Assembly: GCA_964346145.1 (NCBI GenBank)
Contig: CAYFTL010000037.1
Location: forward strand, 1 to 20,767
Source: CAYFTL01 sp964346145
Lineage (GTDB): Bacteria > Bacillota > Clostridia > Christensenellales > Aristaeellaceae
Direction: 5' to 3'
DNA: 20,767 bases
A program made the translations under genes and the position numbers. The notes beneath the pieces were generated by a model, which made no database searches, had not been told where the DNA came from, and saw only the letters and a program-made list of their open reading frames with translations. Below, one piece after another: positions 1 to 7,153 of this stretch. Every line of letters starts with the position of its first letter. Positions within the stretch are counted from its first letter, which is position 1.

Positions 1-202
1 AATAACTGGTCAGCAGCTGACAGGGGATATCGGCACATTGGCCGCAGTGGACAAGTCCCCTCTCCTGACAACATAGCGCCACCGGACATTCTCCGTGGAA
101 AGGGTGTCCATCGGTTTCTATACAGCCTTCACAACCGTGGCTTTCCTTCCAAGTGCAACCGGTACAATGCAATCCACAACGCGAATCTGCTATGGTTTTC
201 AT
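1..202 (-). CDS. DUF3795-family cysteine-rich protein (N-terminal part, runs off the left edge)
   Basis: Only the first 67 codons are inside the window. The start ATG is preceded by GGAGGG six bases upstream. The visible part has ten or more cysteines in pairs typical of DUF3795: CGLHCTGC, then CEGC, CPVALCC, and the family-type ending HCGQCADIPCQLL. In the family these cysteines are thought to bind zinc or an iron-sulfur cluster; no biochemical function is firmly known. It is probably a small soluble protein of the cytoplasm. Its promoter overlaps a perfect palindrome, which suggests repression by a dimeric regulator. The family call is by motif memory; the C-terminus is not seen. Confidence 0.75.
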   Translation of the reverse strand, partial: MKTIADSRCGLHCTGCTWKESHGCEGCIETDGHPFHGECPVALCCQERGLVHCGQCADIPCQLLTSY

Positions 203-259
203 ACAAATCCCTCCTAAGCCGCTCGCCGCGGTATCGTTATGGATTACACTATAGCACGC

Positions 260-287
260 TTAATACGACAGCATTATGTCGTATTAA
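260..287. promoter_or_regulatory. Perfect palindrome over the DUF3795 promoter (putative operator)
   Basis: Two 11-base arms, TTAATACGACA and TGTCGTATTAA, are separated by six bases (GCATTA). The right arm and spacer cover the -10 box of the minus-strand promoter at 273-301. This geometry fits a binding site for a dimeric repressor (BlaI-, TetR- or MarR-like), but the regulator is not in the window, and the type is inference. Confidence 0.6.
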
Positions 288-301
288 AATAAAGCTTTCA
301 A
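273..301 (-). promoter_or_regulatory. Sigma-A type promoter of the DUF3795 gene
   Basis: On the minus strand TTGAAA (complement of 296-301) and CATAAT (complement of 273-278) are 17 bases apart, each matching five of six consensus bases. The gene starts about 70 bases downstream. The -10 lies inside the palindrome at 260-287. The rest of the gap up to 513 holds no gene I can support. Confidence 0.6.
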
Positions 302-513
302 ATAAATTGTGAATTCACAAAAAACATCTTGCTTTCTTCAAGCGGAACTTTAGCGGAAAGTTGATTTGTTGTTGGTCGCTGCCCAGCGTTTTAGCAAACT
401 CCCTATCAGAATTGGGCATATTGCACATGCTAATTTGGGAGAAATCACCGTATTCAAAAGCTCACGATTGTTTATCCAATCCATTATTCAATTGACCATT
501 ACCCTTCCATGCT

Positions 514-1179
514 TTATAAGGAAAAGTGTTTTTCCAGCAAGCTTACCGTGTTTTCAACGGTACTATGTTCGTCGCGCACAATATAAAACAGATCGTACTC
601 TTCAACATCGTGGTACATTTTCTCAACACCGATCCTAAACAGCTCATCTTGCGTTGCTATTTTTTTCTCAGGCTCTTTTAGCGACAAAAGGCATTCCAAA
701 AACTCCCTGTGATCTTCCCTTTTTCCGTAGTTTTCACAAGTGACCATTTCAGGAGTCGCAAGCAGGCAAGCAATCTTTTTGTATTCGGATATTTCAGTCA
801 AAAGCGGTAGCGGGATACCGATATCCGCAATCACTTTTTGCTGTTGAGACAGCTTAATCAGCTCTATAAGCATAAACTCAATATACTCATCAAACTCGCC
901 ATAATCGCTCTCATCAGCCAAAAACTCTTCCACCGATCTTCCGAAATAGGCTTCCCAGTCTGTGGTTCCTGCTTTTCGGGTAGACTGAGGCTGATATTTT
1001 TCATTACAAATCGAACGATAAATTTCAAATCTGTCCTCGTGCCAATTGTCATTAAAATGGTATAGATCATATTTCTCCGACAACGCTTTCGCTGCCGTCG
1101 TTTTGCCTCCGCAGGCGGTTCCGACCAAGAAGTACACATTTTGCAAATTATGTTTCAATATATTTTCTGCAATTCTCAT
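514..1179 (-). CDS. P-loop kinase-like / small AAA ATPase protein
   Basis: A 221-residue soluble protein with a Walker A motif near its N-terminus (GTACGGKTT, about residues 20-28) and a hydrophobic strand ending in Asp further on (KVIADIGIP) that could be the Walker B or substrate strand. The layout resembles small nucleoside or shikimate kinase-like P-loop proteins, but no substrate motif lets me name one. Two ATGs are possible: the one at 1188 is only two bases from AAGGAG, the one at 1179 is eleven bases from it; I chose 1179 because the sequence MRIAENIL leads straight into the first strand. The gene is richer in AT than its right-hand neighbours. It follows the WYL regulator gene after a gap of about 106 bases on the same strand and may share its transcript. 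Function beyond ATP/GTP binding is not known. Confidence 0.7.
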   Translation of the reverse strand: MRIAENILKHNLQNVYFLVGTACGGKTTAAKALSEKYDLYHFNDNWHEDRFEIYRSICNEKYQPQSTRKAGTTDWEAYFGRSVEEFLADESDYGEFDEYIEFMLIELIKLSQQQKVIADIGIPLPLLTEISEYKKIACLLATPEMVTCENYGKREDHREFLECLLSLKEPEKKIATQDELFRIGVEKMYHDVEEYDLFYIVRDEHSTVENTVSLLEKHFSL

Positions 1180-1285
1180 AAAGGTCATATCTCCTTCAAC
1201 CTACCTTACTCCGATAGATTGCTTAGCAACATGCGTATAAACCGTCGTGCTTGAAACTGATTTCTCATTTGATTGTACTTGCACA

Positions 1286-2185
1286 TCACCCTTTATCCAG
1301 TATATTTTGGGCGATCCTTCGAATCCTCTGGCGCACTTCGCGGGGTTCAACCACTTCCACCCGGTCGCCAAAACCGATCAACCAATCGACCGCCGCTTCA
1401 ATGCCGCTGAACTTCCATTCTGTGAATAGCCGTCCGTCCGCAAGGCTTGTATAGCAATCGGGGCCATACTCTTCTACCAAACGGTATTTCTCGCTCTCAT
1501 CATAGATCGCTGTCACGCTATAGTCGTCGGTGATATGCCCGCCGTAGCGCTGAGTTTCCTCCGGCAATGGACGAGGAGTAAACACATCGTCATCCAGCGA
1601 CAAATTCCAAAGCCGATTTAGCTTGAACATTCGGAATGCCTGCCGATCCACGCAAAACCCGTACATATACCAATCGTACCATTTGAACACGATTCGATAA
1701 GGTTCAATCTGCTTTTGAGCTACCCCTTTAGAATAATAATAGCGAAAGCTTACCCTGCGTTTGCCATCTATCGCCCGCTTTAGCAAGCTAATTTTTTCCG
1801 ACAGGCTGCCCTTATAAAACGAGGCCAAATCTATGGATATGCTCGCATCAATATCAACCAAGCTTTCCGCTCCCGACAGTTTGGCTGCCAACAAATCGCC
1901 TTGAGGCAGGCTAGACACGCTGTCCAGCGCAGTAAGCCCTGCGAAGATTGCGGTTAATTCATCCTGAGTAAAAACGGTGGTATCCAGATTGAACCCTTCC
2001 ATGATGGATATCCCACCATGTTTGCCGCGCGTTGTAACAATCGGGATACCCGCTTTGCAGATGGCTTCTATATCCCGGTTGATGGTGCGCCGGGAAACCT
2101 CAAACTTGTGAGCCAAATAAGGCGCAGTTGTCTTGCCGCGCCTTTGCAGTGTTGTAATGATTCCGATTAAGCGATCAACTTTCAC
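1286..2185 (-). CDS. WYL-domain transcriptional regulator (DeoR/HTH_11 type)
   Basis: A 299-residue regulator. Residues 1-55 form a winged helix (VSRRTINRDIEAICKAGIPI is the typical recognition helix and turn). The middle and C-terminal parts carry the WYL domain, with EPYRIVFKWYDWYMYGFC and FKLNRLWNL as its core, and a C-terminal WCX-like segment. WYL proteins often act as repressors or activators that respond to DNA damage or single-stranded nucleic acid, which is family knowledge. The GTG start at 2183-2185 is chosen because GGAGG lies five bases upstream and the protein then starts VKVDRLIGIITTL, the usual start of the family; the longer frame would overlap the upstream gene. It begins 32 bases after the pentapeptide-repeat gene, so the two are very probably co-transcribed, and the regulator may control that gene. 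Confidence 0.9.
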   Translation of the reverse strand: MKVDRLIGIITTLQRRGKTTAPYLAHKFEVSRRTINRDIEAICKAGIPIVTTRGKHGGISIMEGFNLDTTVFTQDELTAIFAGLTALDSVSSLPQGDLLAAKLSGAESLVDIDASISIDLASFYKGSLSEKISLLKRAIDGKRRVSFRYYYSKGVAQKQIEPYRIVFKWYDWYMYGFCVDRQAFRMFKLNRLWNLSLDDDVFTPRPLPEETQRYGGHITDDYSVTAIYDESEKYRLVEEYGPDCYTSLADGRLFTEWKFSGIEAAVDWLIGFGDRVEVVEPREVRQRIRRIAQNILDKG

Positions 2186-2217
2186 GCTTCCCTCCCCCAC
2201 CCAGTAGCCAAGAATGG

Positions 2218-2859
2218 TTAGCGTATGTCTACGCCCAGCAATTTGGCCAGCTCGCACGCCTGTACAACCGTCACAATGGCTCCCCTCAGCGCACCATCGG
2301 ATACCCTGATTCCATCAATCTGGCAGCTGCGCAAATCTATTCCCTTAAGGGGCGTGTAATAAAACTCTGCACCAGTGAGGGCACAGTTTGAAAACTCTAT
2401 TTGTTTGTGGTTTACCTCATGAAACGCTGAGTGCTCCAAAGCACAGCGTTCAAACAATACGTTTTGAAGCTTGGTTTCCGAGAAATTACAATACGCCATA
2501 ACGCAATTTTCAAAACGCACATGTCGGAAAATGCCCTTGGCAAAATCGGCACCGGTAACTTTGCAGTCCTCAAAACTGCAGCGCACGAAGGTCACATTTT
2601 CAAAATCGATGTTGGAAAAATCGCACTGTTCAAAGAAGCAGTCCGCAAAGAAAATATATTTAATTTGGCTGCTGGCCAAGGTGCAACCGGAAAACTTGCA
2701 GCCAGAAAACTCTAGCCTTGCACCGACATGCCCGCCCATGTAGTCGTCCAAAAACTCCATAGCCTGGATATCCTCTTCGGAAAACAGGCTGTCTTCCACC
2801 TGATCGGTCAGTACGGCCAGCATCAATTCGTCCGGCAATTCAGGCAAAATAACTTTCAT
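2218..2859 (-). CDS. Pentapeptide-repeat protein, Qnr/MfpA-like
   Basis: A 213-residue protein. After an acidic N-terminal segment (about residues 1-45) the chain is built of A(D/N)LXX-like five-residue units through about residue 185, for example FSGCKFSGCTL, FSNIDFENVTF and LRSCQIDG. Such units fold into a right-handed quadrilateral beta-helix that mimics DNA. The closing part (LRGAIVTVVQACELAKLLG) resembles the C-terminal dimer segment of Qnr proteins. Known relatives bind DNA gyrase or topoisomerase IV and protect them from quinolones; whether this one does is inference. Length fits Qnr (about 215). It has AGGAGG four bases before the ATG and is followed closely by a WYL regulator gene. 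Confidence 0.85.
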   Translation of the reverse strand: MKVILPELPDELMLAVLTDQVEDSLFSEEDIQAMEFLDDYMGGHVGARLEFSGCKFSGCTLASSQIKYIFFADCFFEQCDFSNIDFENVTFVRCSFEDCKVTGADFAKGIFRHVRFENCVMAYCNFSETKLQNVLFERCALEHSAFHEVNHKQIEFSNCALTGAEFYYTPLKGIDLRSCQIDGIRVSDGALRGAIVTVVQACELAKLLGVDIR

Positions 2860-2912
2860 ACGACCTCCTAATAAGCGGGCAAATTTGTTAAGTGTAAGGT
2901 TTGTTGCTCCCT

Positions 2913-2941
2913 ATTATACATGGGCACCCCCCTTGCAGCAA
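2913..2941 (-). promoter_or_regulatory. Promoter of the pentapeptide-repeat / WYL unit
   Basis: A perfect TATAAT (complement of 2913-2918) has TTGCTG (complement of 2936-2941) 17 bases upstream; the -35 is weak. It lies about 55 bases before the ATG at 2859. Confidence 0.5.
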
Positions 2942-2953
2942 TCTTTCCCGCAC

Positions 2954-2995
2954 CAAAAAAATTCAACTCCGGCACATTCAATGCCGGAGCTGAAT
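2954..2995 (-). terminator. Rho-independent terminator of the CofE-like gene
   Basis: On the minus strand an 8-base GC-rich stem (CTCCGGCA with TGCCGGAG, complement of 2968-2989), extended by ATTCA/TGAAT arms, is followed by seven T residues. It starts a few bases after the stop codon of the gene at 3004-4197. Confidence 0.85.
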
Positions 2996-3003
2996 CATTA
3001 TAT

Positions 3004-4197
3004 TTACTTGGAGTAGTTGTCAAAGTAGCCTTGAATCCATACGATGGGCGTGCCCTTGTCCCCACTGCCCGAGGTCAAATCGCAAAGCGAACCAATCAAA
3101 TCCGAATAGCGTCGGGGCGTGGTGCCCAAGGCCGTCATATCGTCGGCCTGAATTTCGCCCTTCGAGGCAATATACTCAGATACCGCATTTTCCAATGCTT
3201 GATCCGACAAGTCGGAAAAGACGTTGTCCGCCAGATACTTAAGCTTGACTTCGCTGGGTTGACCTTCGATGCCTGCGGTATAGGCCGGGGACACGACCGG
3301 ATCGGCCAATTCCCAGATCTTTCCAACCGAGTCTTTGAAGGCGCCGTCGCCGTAAATCAAAACTTCGATTTGTTTGCCTGTCTTCTCATACAACTGCTTT
3401 TGTATTGCGTTGACCACGTTTTTGCAATCCCGCGGGAACAGCTTGACAGTGTCTTCGGTGGCCATATTGCTGCCCAACAGTCCGTAATCTTCGCAATATC
3501 CGCTTTCGTTGACGGAGGCGGTCATAATATCTTCCAACCCATACAATTTATCTGGGCCGACCGCTTTTAGCAACCGTTTGGTGCGCTTACGGGTATGGAT
3601 ATCGCAAGTAAGCACATTTTTCGTATAGTCTAATATTTTGCGGCAATCGTTGCCGAAAATGATTTCCACTTCACACCCTGTTTCGGTGATAAGCTGGCGG
3701 TAGTAATCTACATAGTCCACACCGGTAAAGGGGTGTTTGTAGCTGCCGAACAGTTCGCGGAAACGTTCCTCGCTAAGCACATCGCTGTAGGGATTCACGC
3801 CCGATTGATCTAACATATCCAAATCGATCAGATGGTTGCCCACTTCGTCCGAAGGATAACTGAGCAACAGCACTATCTTTTTCACACCGGAGGCAATGCC
3901 CTTTAGACAAATGGAAAAACGGTTGCGGCTCAAAATGGGGAACACTACACCGACGGTTGCATCTTTACCAAACTTGGCCGACACATCTGCAGCGATTTGT
4001 TCCACGCTGGCATAGTTGCCTTGCGACCGGGCCACGATGGCTTCGGTAACGCCGACTATGTCATGGTCGCGCAGTTCGATATGATCTTTTTGTGCGGCAG
4101 CCAGCACGCTGTTTACCACAATAGAGACAATGTCGTCTCCCTTGCGGACGATGGGGGCGCGCACACCTCTAGAAACAGTTCCGATTAGCCTTTGCAT
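3004..4197 (-). CDS. Coenzyme F420-0:L-glutamate ligase (CofE/FbiB)-family protein
   Basis: A 397-residue soluble protein. The N-terminal half matches the CofE fold: VRKGDDIVSIVVNSVL, then DHDIVGVTEAIVARSQGNYAS, the segment in which CofE binds GTP and metal. CofE itself is about 250 residues; this protein has a longer second half with conserved-looking stretches LLGSNMATEDTVKLFPRDC, YGDGAFKDSVGKIWELADP and SLCDLTSGSGDKGTPIVW, as in the long Firmicute version of the family. Archaeal and actinobacterial CofE adds gamma-linked glutamates to F420-0. No other F420 gene is in the window, so the true substrate may differ. It is a single-gene unit with its own sigma-A promoter (4246-4274) and terminator (2954-2995). 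GGAG lies nine bases before the ATG. Confidence 0.8.
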   Translation of the reverse strand: MQRLIGTVSRGVRAPIVRKGDDIVSIVVNSVLAAAQKDHIELRDHDIVGVTEAIVARSQGNYASVEQIAADVSAKFGKDATVGVVFPILSRNRFSICLKGIASGVKKIVLLLSYPSDEVGNHLIDLDMLDQSGVNPYSDVLSEERFRELFGSYKHPFTGVDYVDYYRQLITETGCEVEIIFGNDCRKILDYTKNVLTCDIHTRKRTKRLLKAVGPDKLYGLEDIMTASVNESGYCEDYGLLGSNMATEDTVKLFPRDCKNVVNAIQKQLYEKTGKQIEVLIYGDGAFKDSVGKIWELADPVVSPAYTAGIEGQPSEVKLKYLADNVFSDLSDQALENAVSEYIASKGEIQADDMTALGTTPRRYSDLIGSLCDLTSGSGDKGTPIVWIQGYFDNYSK

Positions 4198-4245
4198 ATA
4201 GCATTGCTCCTCACAAGATTAGATTGGCCTTTACCACCGGCGATT

Positions 4246-4274
4246 ATTATACCATAAATGAACATCTCAGTCAA
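4246..4274 (-). promoter_or_regulatory. Sigma-A promoter of the CofE-like gene
   Basis: TTGACT (complement of 4269-4274) and TATAAT (complement of 4246-4251) are spaced by exactly 17 bases, about 50 bases upstream of the ATG. This is one of the strongest promoters in the window by sequence. Confidence 0.8.
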
Positions 4275-4342
4275 TTTGAGTGGAGTGACGGAAGCTCTGC
4301 CCCGACTAGAAAACGCCCGGTTGCATCGCCTATTTTTAGGGC

Positions 4343-4388
4343 AAAAAAGGATTGGTATGTGCACACCCTCTCCACGCACCAATTCCTT
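4343..4388 (-). terminator. Probable terminator after the NUDIX gene
   Basis: On the minus strand AAGGAATTGGT pairs with ACCAATCCTT (one bulged base) around a 21-base loop and is followed by six T residues. It lies 40 bases beyond the NUDIX stop codon and just before the CofE-like promoter. Confidence 0.6.
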
Positions 4389-4427
4389 CCACAGAAAATA
4401 AAAAAATCGTAACACAAAATCGCGGGA

Positions 4428-4901
4428 CTACTCCAGAAGGGTATAGCCCCAGTACTGTCCTGCCGCATCTGGGTCATTGAGAATACAACGCAAGTTTTCC
4501 TGTATAACGAGCGGACGCAGATTCAGCGCGGCGATTTGTTTAAAATCGACCCACTCGCAACCGTCCTGGTTTAAGTCGGTTTCTGTGGGCGTTTGTGGTT
4601 GGGCATCCTCTAACTCGCAGAAAAAGAAGTGGAACACCCGGTGGCTGTATTCCGGATGATGCTTAAGGATCTATTCGCCGGTTCGAATTTCTTCGCATAT
4701 ACCAGCAAACCCGGTGATGCGCACACGGTAGCCGGTTTCCTCCAAGCATTCGCGCACAACGGCTGCATTCAAAGGTTCCCCATGCTTCTGGCCGCCGCCC
4801 GGGAGCTCATAATAAACAACGCCTTTGTTGTTATGAGAACGATTGAGCAGGATTTGTCCGTCTTTTACGACGATGGCCTTTGCCGCGCTTCGGATAGGCA
4901 T
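4428..4901 (-). pseudogene. NUDIX hydrolase interrupted by an in-frame TAG
   Basis: The frame reads from an ATG at 4899-4901 (GGGGG seven bases upstream, start MPIRSAAKAIVVKDGQ) to a TAG at 4428 and would give 157 residues, a usual NUDIX length. Codon 77, at 4671-4673, is TAG. The frame is otherwise intact: the stretch before it ends with ICEEIRTGE and the stretch after it continues ILKHHPEYSHRVFHFFFCELE, as expected for a NUDIX fold. The full Nudix box is present before the stop (GGGQKHGEPLNAAVVRECLEETG). NUDIX enzymes split nucleoside diphosphates linked to another group; the substrate is unknown. Since TAG ends several neighbouring genes (rimI, the MocR gene, the Mur ligase, DUF512), recoding is unlikely, so this is a recent nonsense mutation or a base error. 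Confidence 0.8.
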
Positions 4902-4935
4902 CTTGGTTCCCCCTTTTGAATTCTTTATTTTTTTG

Positions 4936-4944
4936 ATTATAACA
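4936..4944 (-). promoter_or_regulatory. Extended -10 promoter of the NUDIX gene
   Basis: On the minus strand TGTTATAAT (TGn plus a perfect TATAAT) lies about 35 bases before the NUDIX ATG. No good -35 is seen, as is common for extended -10 promoters. Confidence 0.5.
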
Positions 4945-5037
4945 CAGAATGATGCACGGGAAATTGCAACCACAAAACAACCGCATCAAGTTTCCAGGAA
5001 ACCTCATAAAACACACGTTATCTTAATCGCTGTGCAG

Positions 5038-5066
5038 TTGACAAAAAGCCACTGATTGCTTATTCT
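5038..5066 (+). promoter_or_regulatory. Promoter of the FMN riboswitch-ribU transcript
   Basis: A perfect TTGACA (5038-5043) is followed after 17 bases by TATTCT (5061-5066). Transcription would begin near 5073, some 28 bases before the conserved riboswitch core. The gap from 4902 to 5037 holds only the two divergent promoters. Confidence 0.7.
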
Positions 5067-5100
5067 ATTAATCGAAAAACAGCATAAATACCCAGCGAAG

Positions 5101-5230
5101 TCTTCAGGGCAGGGTGCAAATCCCTACCGGCGGTGATAGCCCGCGAGCCGACAGGCCGATTCGGTGAAATTCCGAAGCCGACAGTAATCCGTTTTGCTTG
5201 GCAAACCGGTCAGTCTGGATGGAAGAAGAA
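5101..5230 (+). ncRNA. FMN riboswitch (RFN element)
   Basis: The conserved FMN aptamer blocks are present in order: TCTTCAGGGCAGGGTG, AAATCCCTACCGGCGGTGAT, AGCCCGCGAGCC, GATTCGGTGAAATTCCGAAGCCGACAGT (split here by position 5158-5187), and the closing CAGTCTGGATGGAAGAAGA. FMN binding to this RNA lowers expression of riboflavin synthesis or uptake genes. It lies directly before the riboflavin transporter gene ribU. The aptamer is complete and shows no lesion. Confidence 0.96.
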
Positions 5231-5252
5231 CGCGTTTTCTCCTGCCGATAAC

Positions 5253-5284
5253 CGACCCCTGATCGCGATGAAGCTCGGGGGTCG
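5253..5284 (+). promoter_or_regulatory. Expression-platform hairpin of the FMN riboswitch
   Basis: CGACCCC (5253-5259) pairs with GGGGTCG (5278-5284), just after the aptamer. Only CTGTTTAT follows, so its U-run is weak. The ribU ribosome site AAGGAGG (5299-5305) lies close behind and a CTCCT at 5239-5243 could pair with it. Whether control is by termination or by hiding the ribosome site is not clear from sequence. Confidence 0.55.
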
Positions 5285-5314
5285 CTGTTTATAAACGGAA
5301 GGAGGACATACAAA

Positions 5315-5929
5315 ATGTCTCAATCGACCAAAGCCAAATATTTCTCTATCGCCAAATTGACGCGCATCAGCATACTCAGCGCACTTTCCATCGTACTGTT
5401 TGAGTTTGTGCCCGCAATTCCGGTTTTCCCACCCATATACAAGCTAGATTTTAGCGCAATCCCGACGCTGCTGGCCGGGCTTTCCATGGGACCCCTCGCA
5501 GCCCTGGTGGTGCAACTGGTTAAGGATCTGGTGGGGTTGTTTCTATCTTCTTCGGCTGGGGTGGGCCAGCTGGCAGACTTTTTAATGACCGGATCCTTCA
5601 CGGTGATCGCTTCTATTATTTATAAGCGCCATCGCACGCGCAACGGCGCATTGGTGGGCATGGCGGCAGGCACGATAGCCATGGTAGTTGTAGGCATACT
5701 CAGCAATTTATACATTTTAATCCCCTTTTACGTAGGAGCTTTTCATATGAGCATCGACCAGATTGTAGCAATGATCGGCGGCATTATCCCGGCAGTAGAC
5801 AGCCTGCCCAAGCTGATTTTGCTTGCCACCGGGCCCTTCAACCTGCTGAAGGGTATAGTCCTTTGCATCATCACGCTGCTGATTTACAAACCGCTATCGC
5901 CCATGCTGCACGGTAGAATTAGGAATTGA
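5315..5929 (+). CDS. ribU: Riboflavin ECF transporter S component RibU
   Basis: A 204-residue, strongly hydrophobic protein with about six membrane helices, the size of a RibU/FmnP S component. The first loop carries KLDFSAIPTLLAG, close to the K(I/L)D(L/F)SD(I/L)P signature of the riboflavin S component. It captures riboflavin in the membrane and needs the shared energising EcfA/A'/T module, which is not in this window. The FMN riboswitch directly upstream confirms the ligand. AAGGAGG lies nine bases before the ATG. The gene ends 32 bases before tsaE and no terminator is seen between them. Confidence 0.93.
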   Translation: MSQSTKAKYFSIAKLTRISILSALSIVLFEFVPAIPVFPPIYKLDFSAIPTLLAGLSMGPLAALVVQLVKDLVGLFLSSSAGVGQLADFLMTGSFTVIASIIYKRHRTRNGALVGMAAGTIAMVVVGILSNLYILIPFYVGAFHMSIDQIVAMIGGIIPAVDSLPKLILLATGPFNLLKGIVLCIITLLIYKPLSPMLHGRIRN

Positions 5930-5961
5930 TTGAACATATTTAAAAGGAGAAGGACCAAGCC

Positions 5962-6435
5962 ATGATTCGCATTGAAAGCAAATCACCGGAGCACACCTTT
6001 CGATTGGGCGAGCTGCTGGGCCAGGTGCTCGCTGCCGGAGATGTAGTGCTACTAAATGGTGAAATGGGCGCCGGAAAATCCGTATTTGCCCGAGGGGTCG
6101 GCACAGCGCTTGGCGTGCGTGAACCCATGGCCAGCCCTACCTTTACCTTGATGCAACCCTATCAAGCCCGCATTCCGCTGTACCATTTTGATTTGTACCG
6201 TTTGGAATCGGAAGATGAGTTTTTTGAAGCCGGGCTGGACGAATTCATCGAAGGAGACGGCGTGGCGCTTGTGGAATGGCCACAGCAGACCGACCTGCTG
6301 CCCGATCGGCGGATCGAAGTCGCCATCTTCCCAGACGATGAGAATGAAAACATGCGCAGGGTTGAATTTTCTTTCTATGGTATGGATGAGACACAAGCGC
6401 GCATGGACAATCTTTTAGTTGATGAGGAAAAGTAA
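5962..6435 (+). CDS. tsaE: tRNA t6A synthesis ATPase TsaE
   Basis: A 157-residue protein with the TsaE order of motifs: Walker A GEMGAGKS (about residues 34-41), SPTFTLM in switch I, YHFDLYRL, and VEWPQQTD, where the conserved Glu-Trp pair lies. TsaE is the ATPase that works with TsaB and TsaD to place threonylcarbamoyl on A37 of tRNAs reading ANN codons, in the cytoplasm. Its ribosome site is AGGAGAAGG, 8-12 bases before the ATG. It lies 32 bases after ribU and 4 bases before tsaB, so it is inside a ribU-tsaE-tsaB-rimI unit. Confidence 0.95.
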   Translation: MIRIESKSPEHTFRLGELLGQVLAAGDVVLLNGEMGAGKSVFARGVGTALGVREPMASPTFTLMQPYQARIPLYHFDLYRLESEDEFFEAGLDEFIEGDGVALVEWPQQTDLLPDRRIEVAIFPDDENENMRRVEFSFYGMDETQARMDNLLVDEEK

Positions 6436-6439
6436 GTTT

Positions 6440-7153
6440 ATGAATATATTCTGTATGGACACATCGGGCCCGGTAGCCAGCGTGGCACTGTGGCAAGACG
6501 AAAGGCTTACCCATGAAATCAGCGCGAATCACGGTCTAACCCACAGCCAAACCATCATGGTGATGGCCGACCAATTGTTTGAGGCTGCAAACATTAGGCC
6601 CAAGGATATCGACTTGTTCGCCGTCGTGGCTGGACCCGGATCCTTTACCGGAGTGCGCATCGGCGTGGCTTCCATAAAAGGATTGGCTCAGGCTACCGAC
6701 AAGCCTTGCATCGCCTTGAACGCGCTGGAAACCCTGGCCATGGGCGTTCAGGGATTTAATGGCGTGGTGTGCCCTATTTTGGATGCACGCCGTGGTCAGG
6801 TGTATGCTGCCGCTTTTGATGCCAGCCACATGGATTTCCGCCCTGAGCGGTTGCTTGAGGATGTGGCCATGCCTTTGGAAGAATATTTGGCATTGTTGCC
6901 ATCAGATCGGCCGCTACTGTTCGTCGGCGACGCTCTCACCCTACACGGCGAAAAGGTGCACGACTTACTGGGCCGACGCGCCTTGCTTGCGCCCGCTCAC
7001 CTATCTCAGCTCCGTTCCGGCGCCGGTTGCAGTTTAGCGGCCCTCTGCCCTGAAGAATACATCGATTACCTTCAGCTAAAGCCCATTTATTTGCGGGCTC
7101 CGCAAGCTGAGCGCGAACGATTGGAAAGACAACAGGCGGTGCAAAATGGCTGA
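6440..7153 (+). CDS. tsaB: tRNA t6A synthesis protein TsaB
   Basis: A 237-residue protein of the ASKHA fold. The start MNIFCMDTSGPVASVAL is the usual TsaB N-terminus, which is why the ATG at 6440 is preferred to a TTG at 6419. The signature GPGSFTGVRIGVASIKGLA follows near residue 65-85, then DARRGQVYAAAFD. TsaB is the inactive partner that holds TsaD and TsaE together. It starts 4 bases after tsaE; its last 8 bases overlap rimI. The expected TsaD gene does not follow in this window. Confidence 0.95.
   Translation: MNIFCMDTSGPVASVALWQDERLTHEISANHGLTHSQTIMVMADQLFEAANIRPKDIDLFAVVAGPGSFTGVRIGVASIKGLAQATDKPCIALNALETLAMGVQGFNGVVCPILDARRGQVYAAAFDASHMDFRPERLLEDVAMPLEEYLALLPSDRPLLFVGDALTLHGEKVHDLLGRRALLAPAHLSQLRSGAGCSLAALCPEEYIDYLQLKPIYLRAPQAERERLERQQAVQNG

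Noticed and set aside
337..513. Possible gene remnant on the minus strand (short frame containing MPNSDREFAKTLGSDQQQ)
   Set aside because: No usable start with a ribosome site and only about 37-48 codons; it may be a decayed gene end, but there is nothing to support it.
366..638. Plus-strand open frame of 90 codons
   Set aside because: It runs into the end of the opposite kinase-like gene, has no ribosome site and no recognisable protein pattern.
2431..2743. Open frames opposite the pentapeptide-repeat gene
   Set aside because: The repeats of the real gene keep the opposite strand free of stops; no start signal or protein family fits.
4428..4901. TAG recoding (pyrrolysine or other) to explain the NUDIX gene
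   Set aside because: TAG ends rimI, the MocR gene, the Mur ligase, DUF512 and the NUDIX gene itself, so it is a normal stop in this genome.
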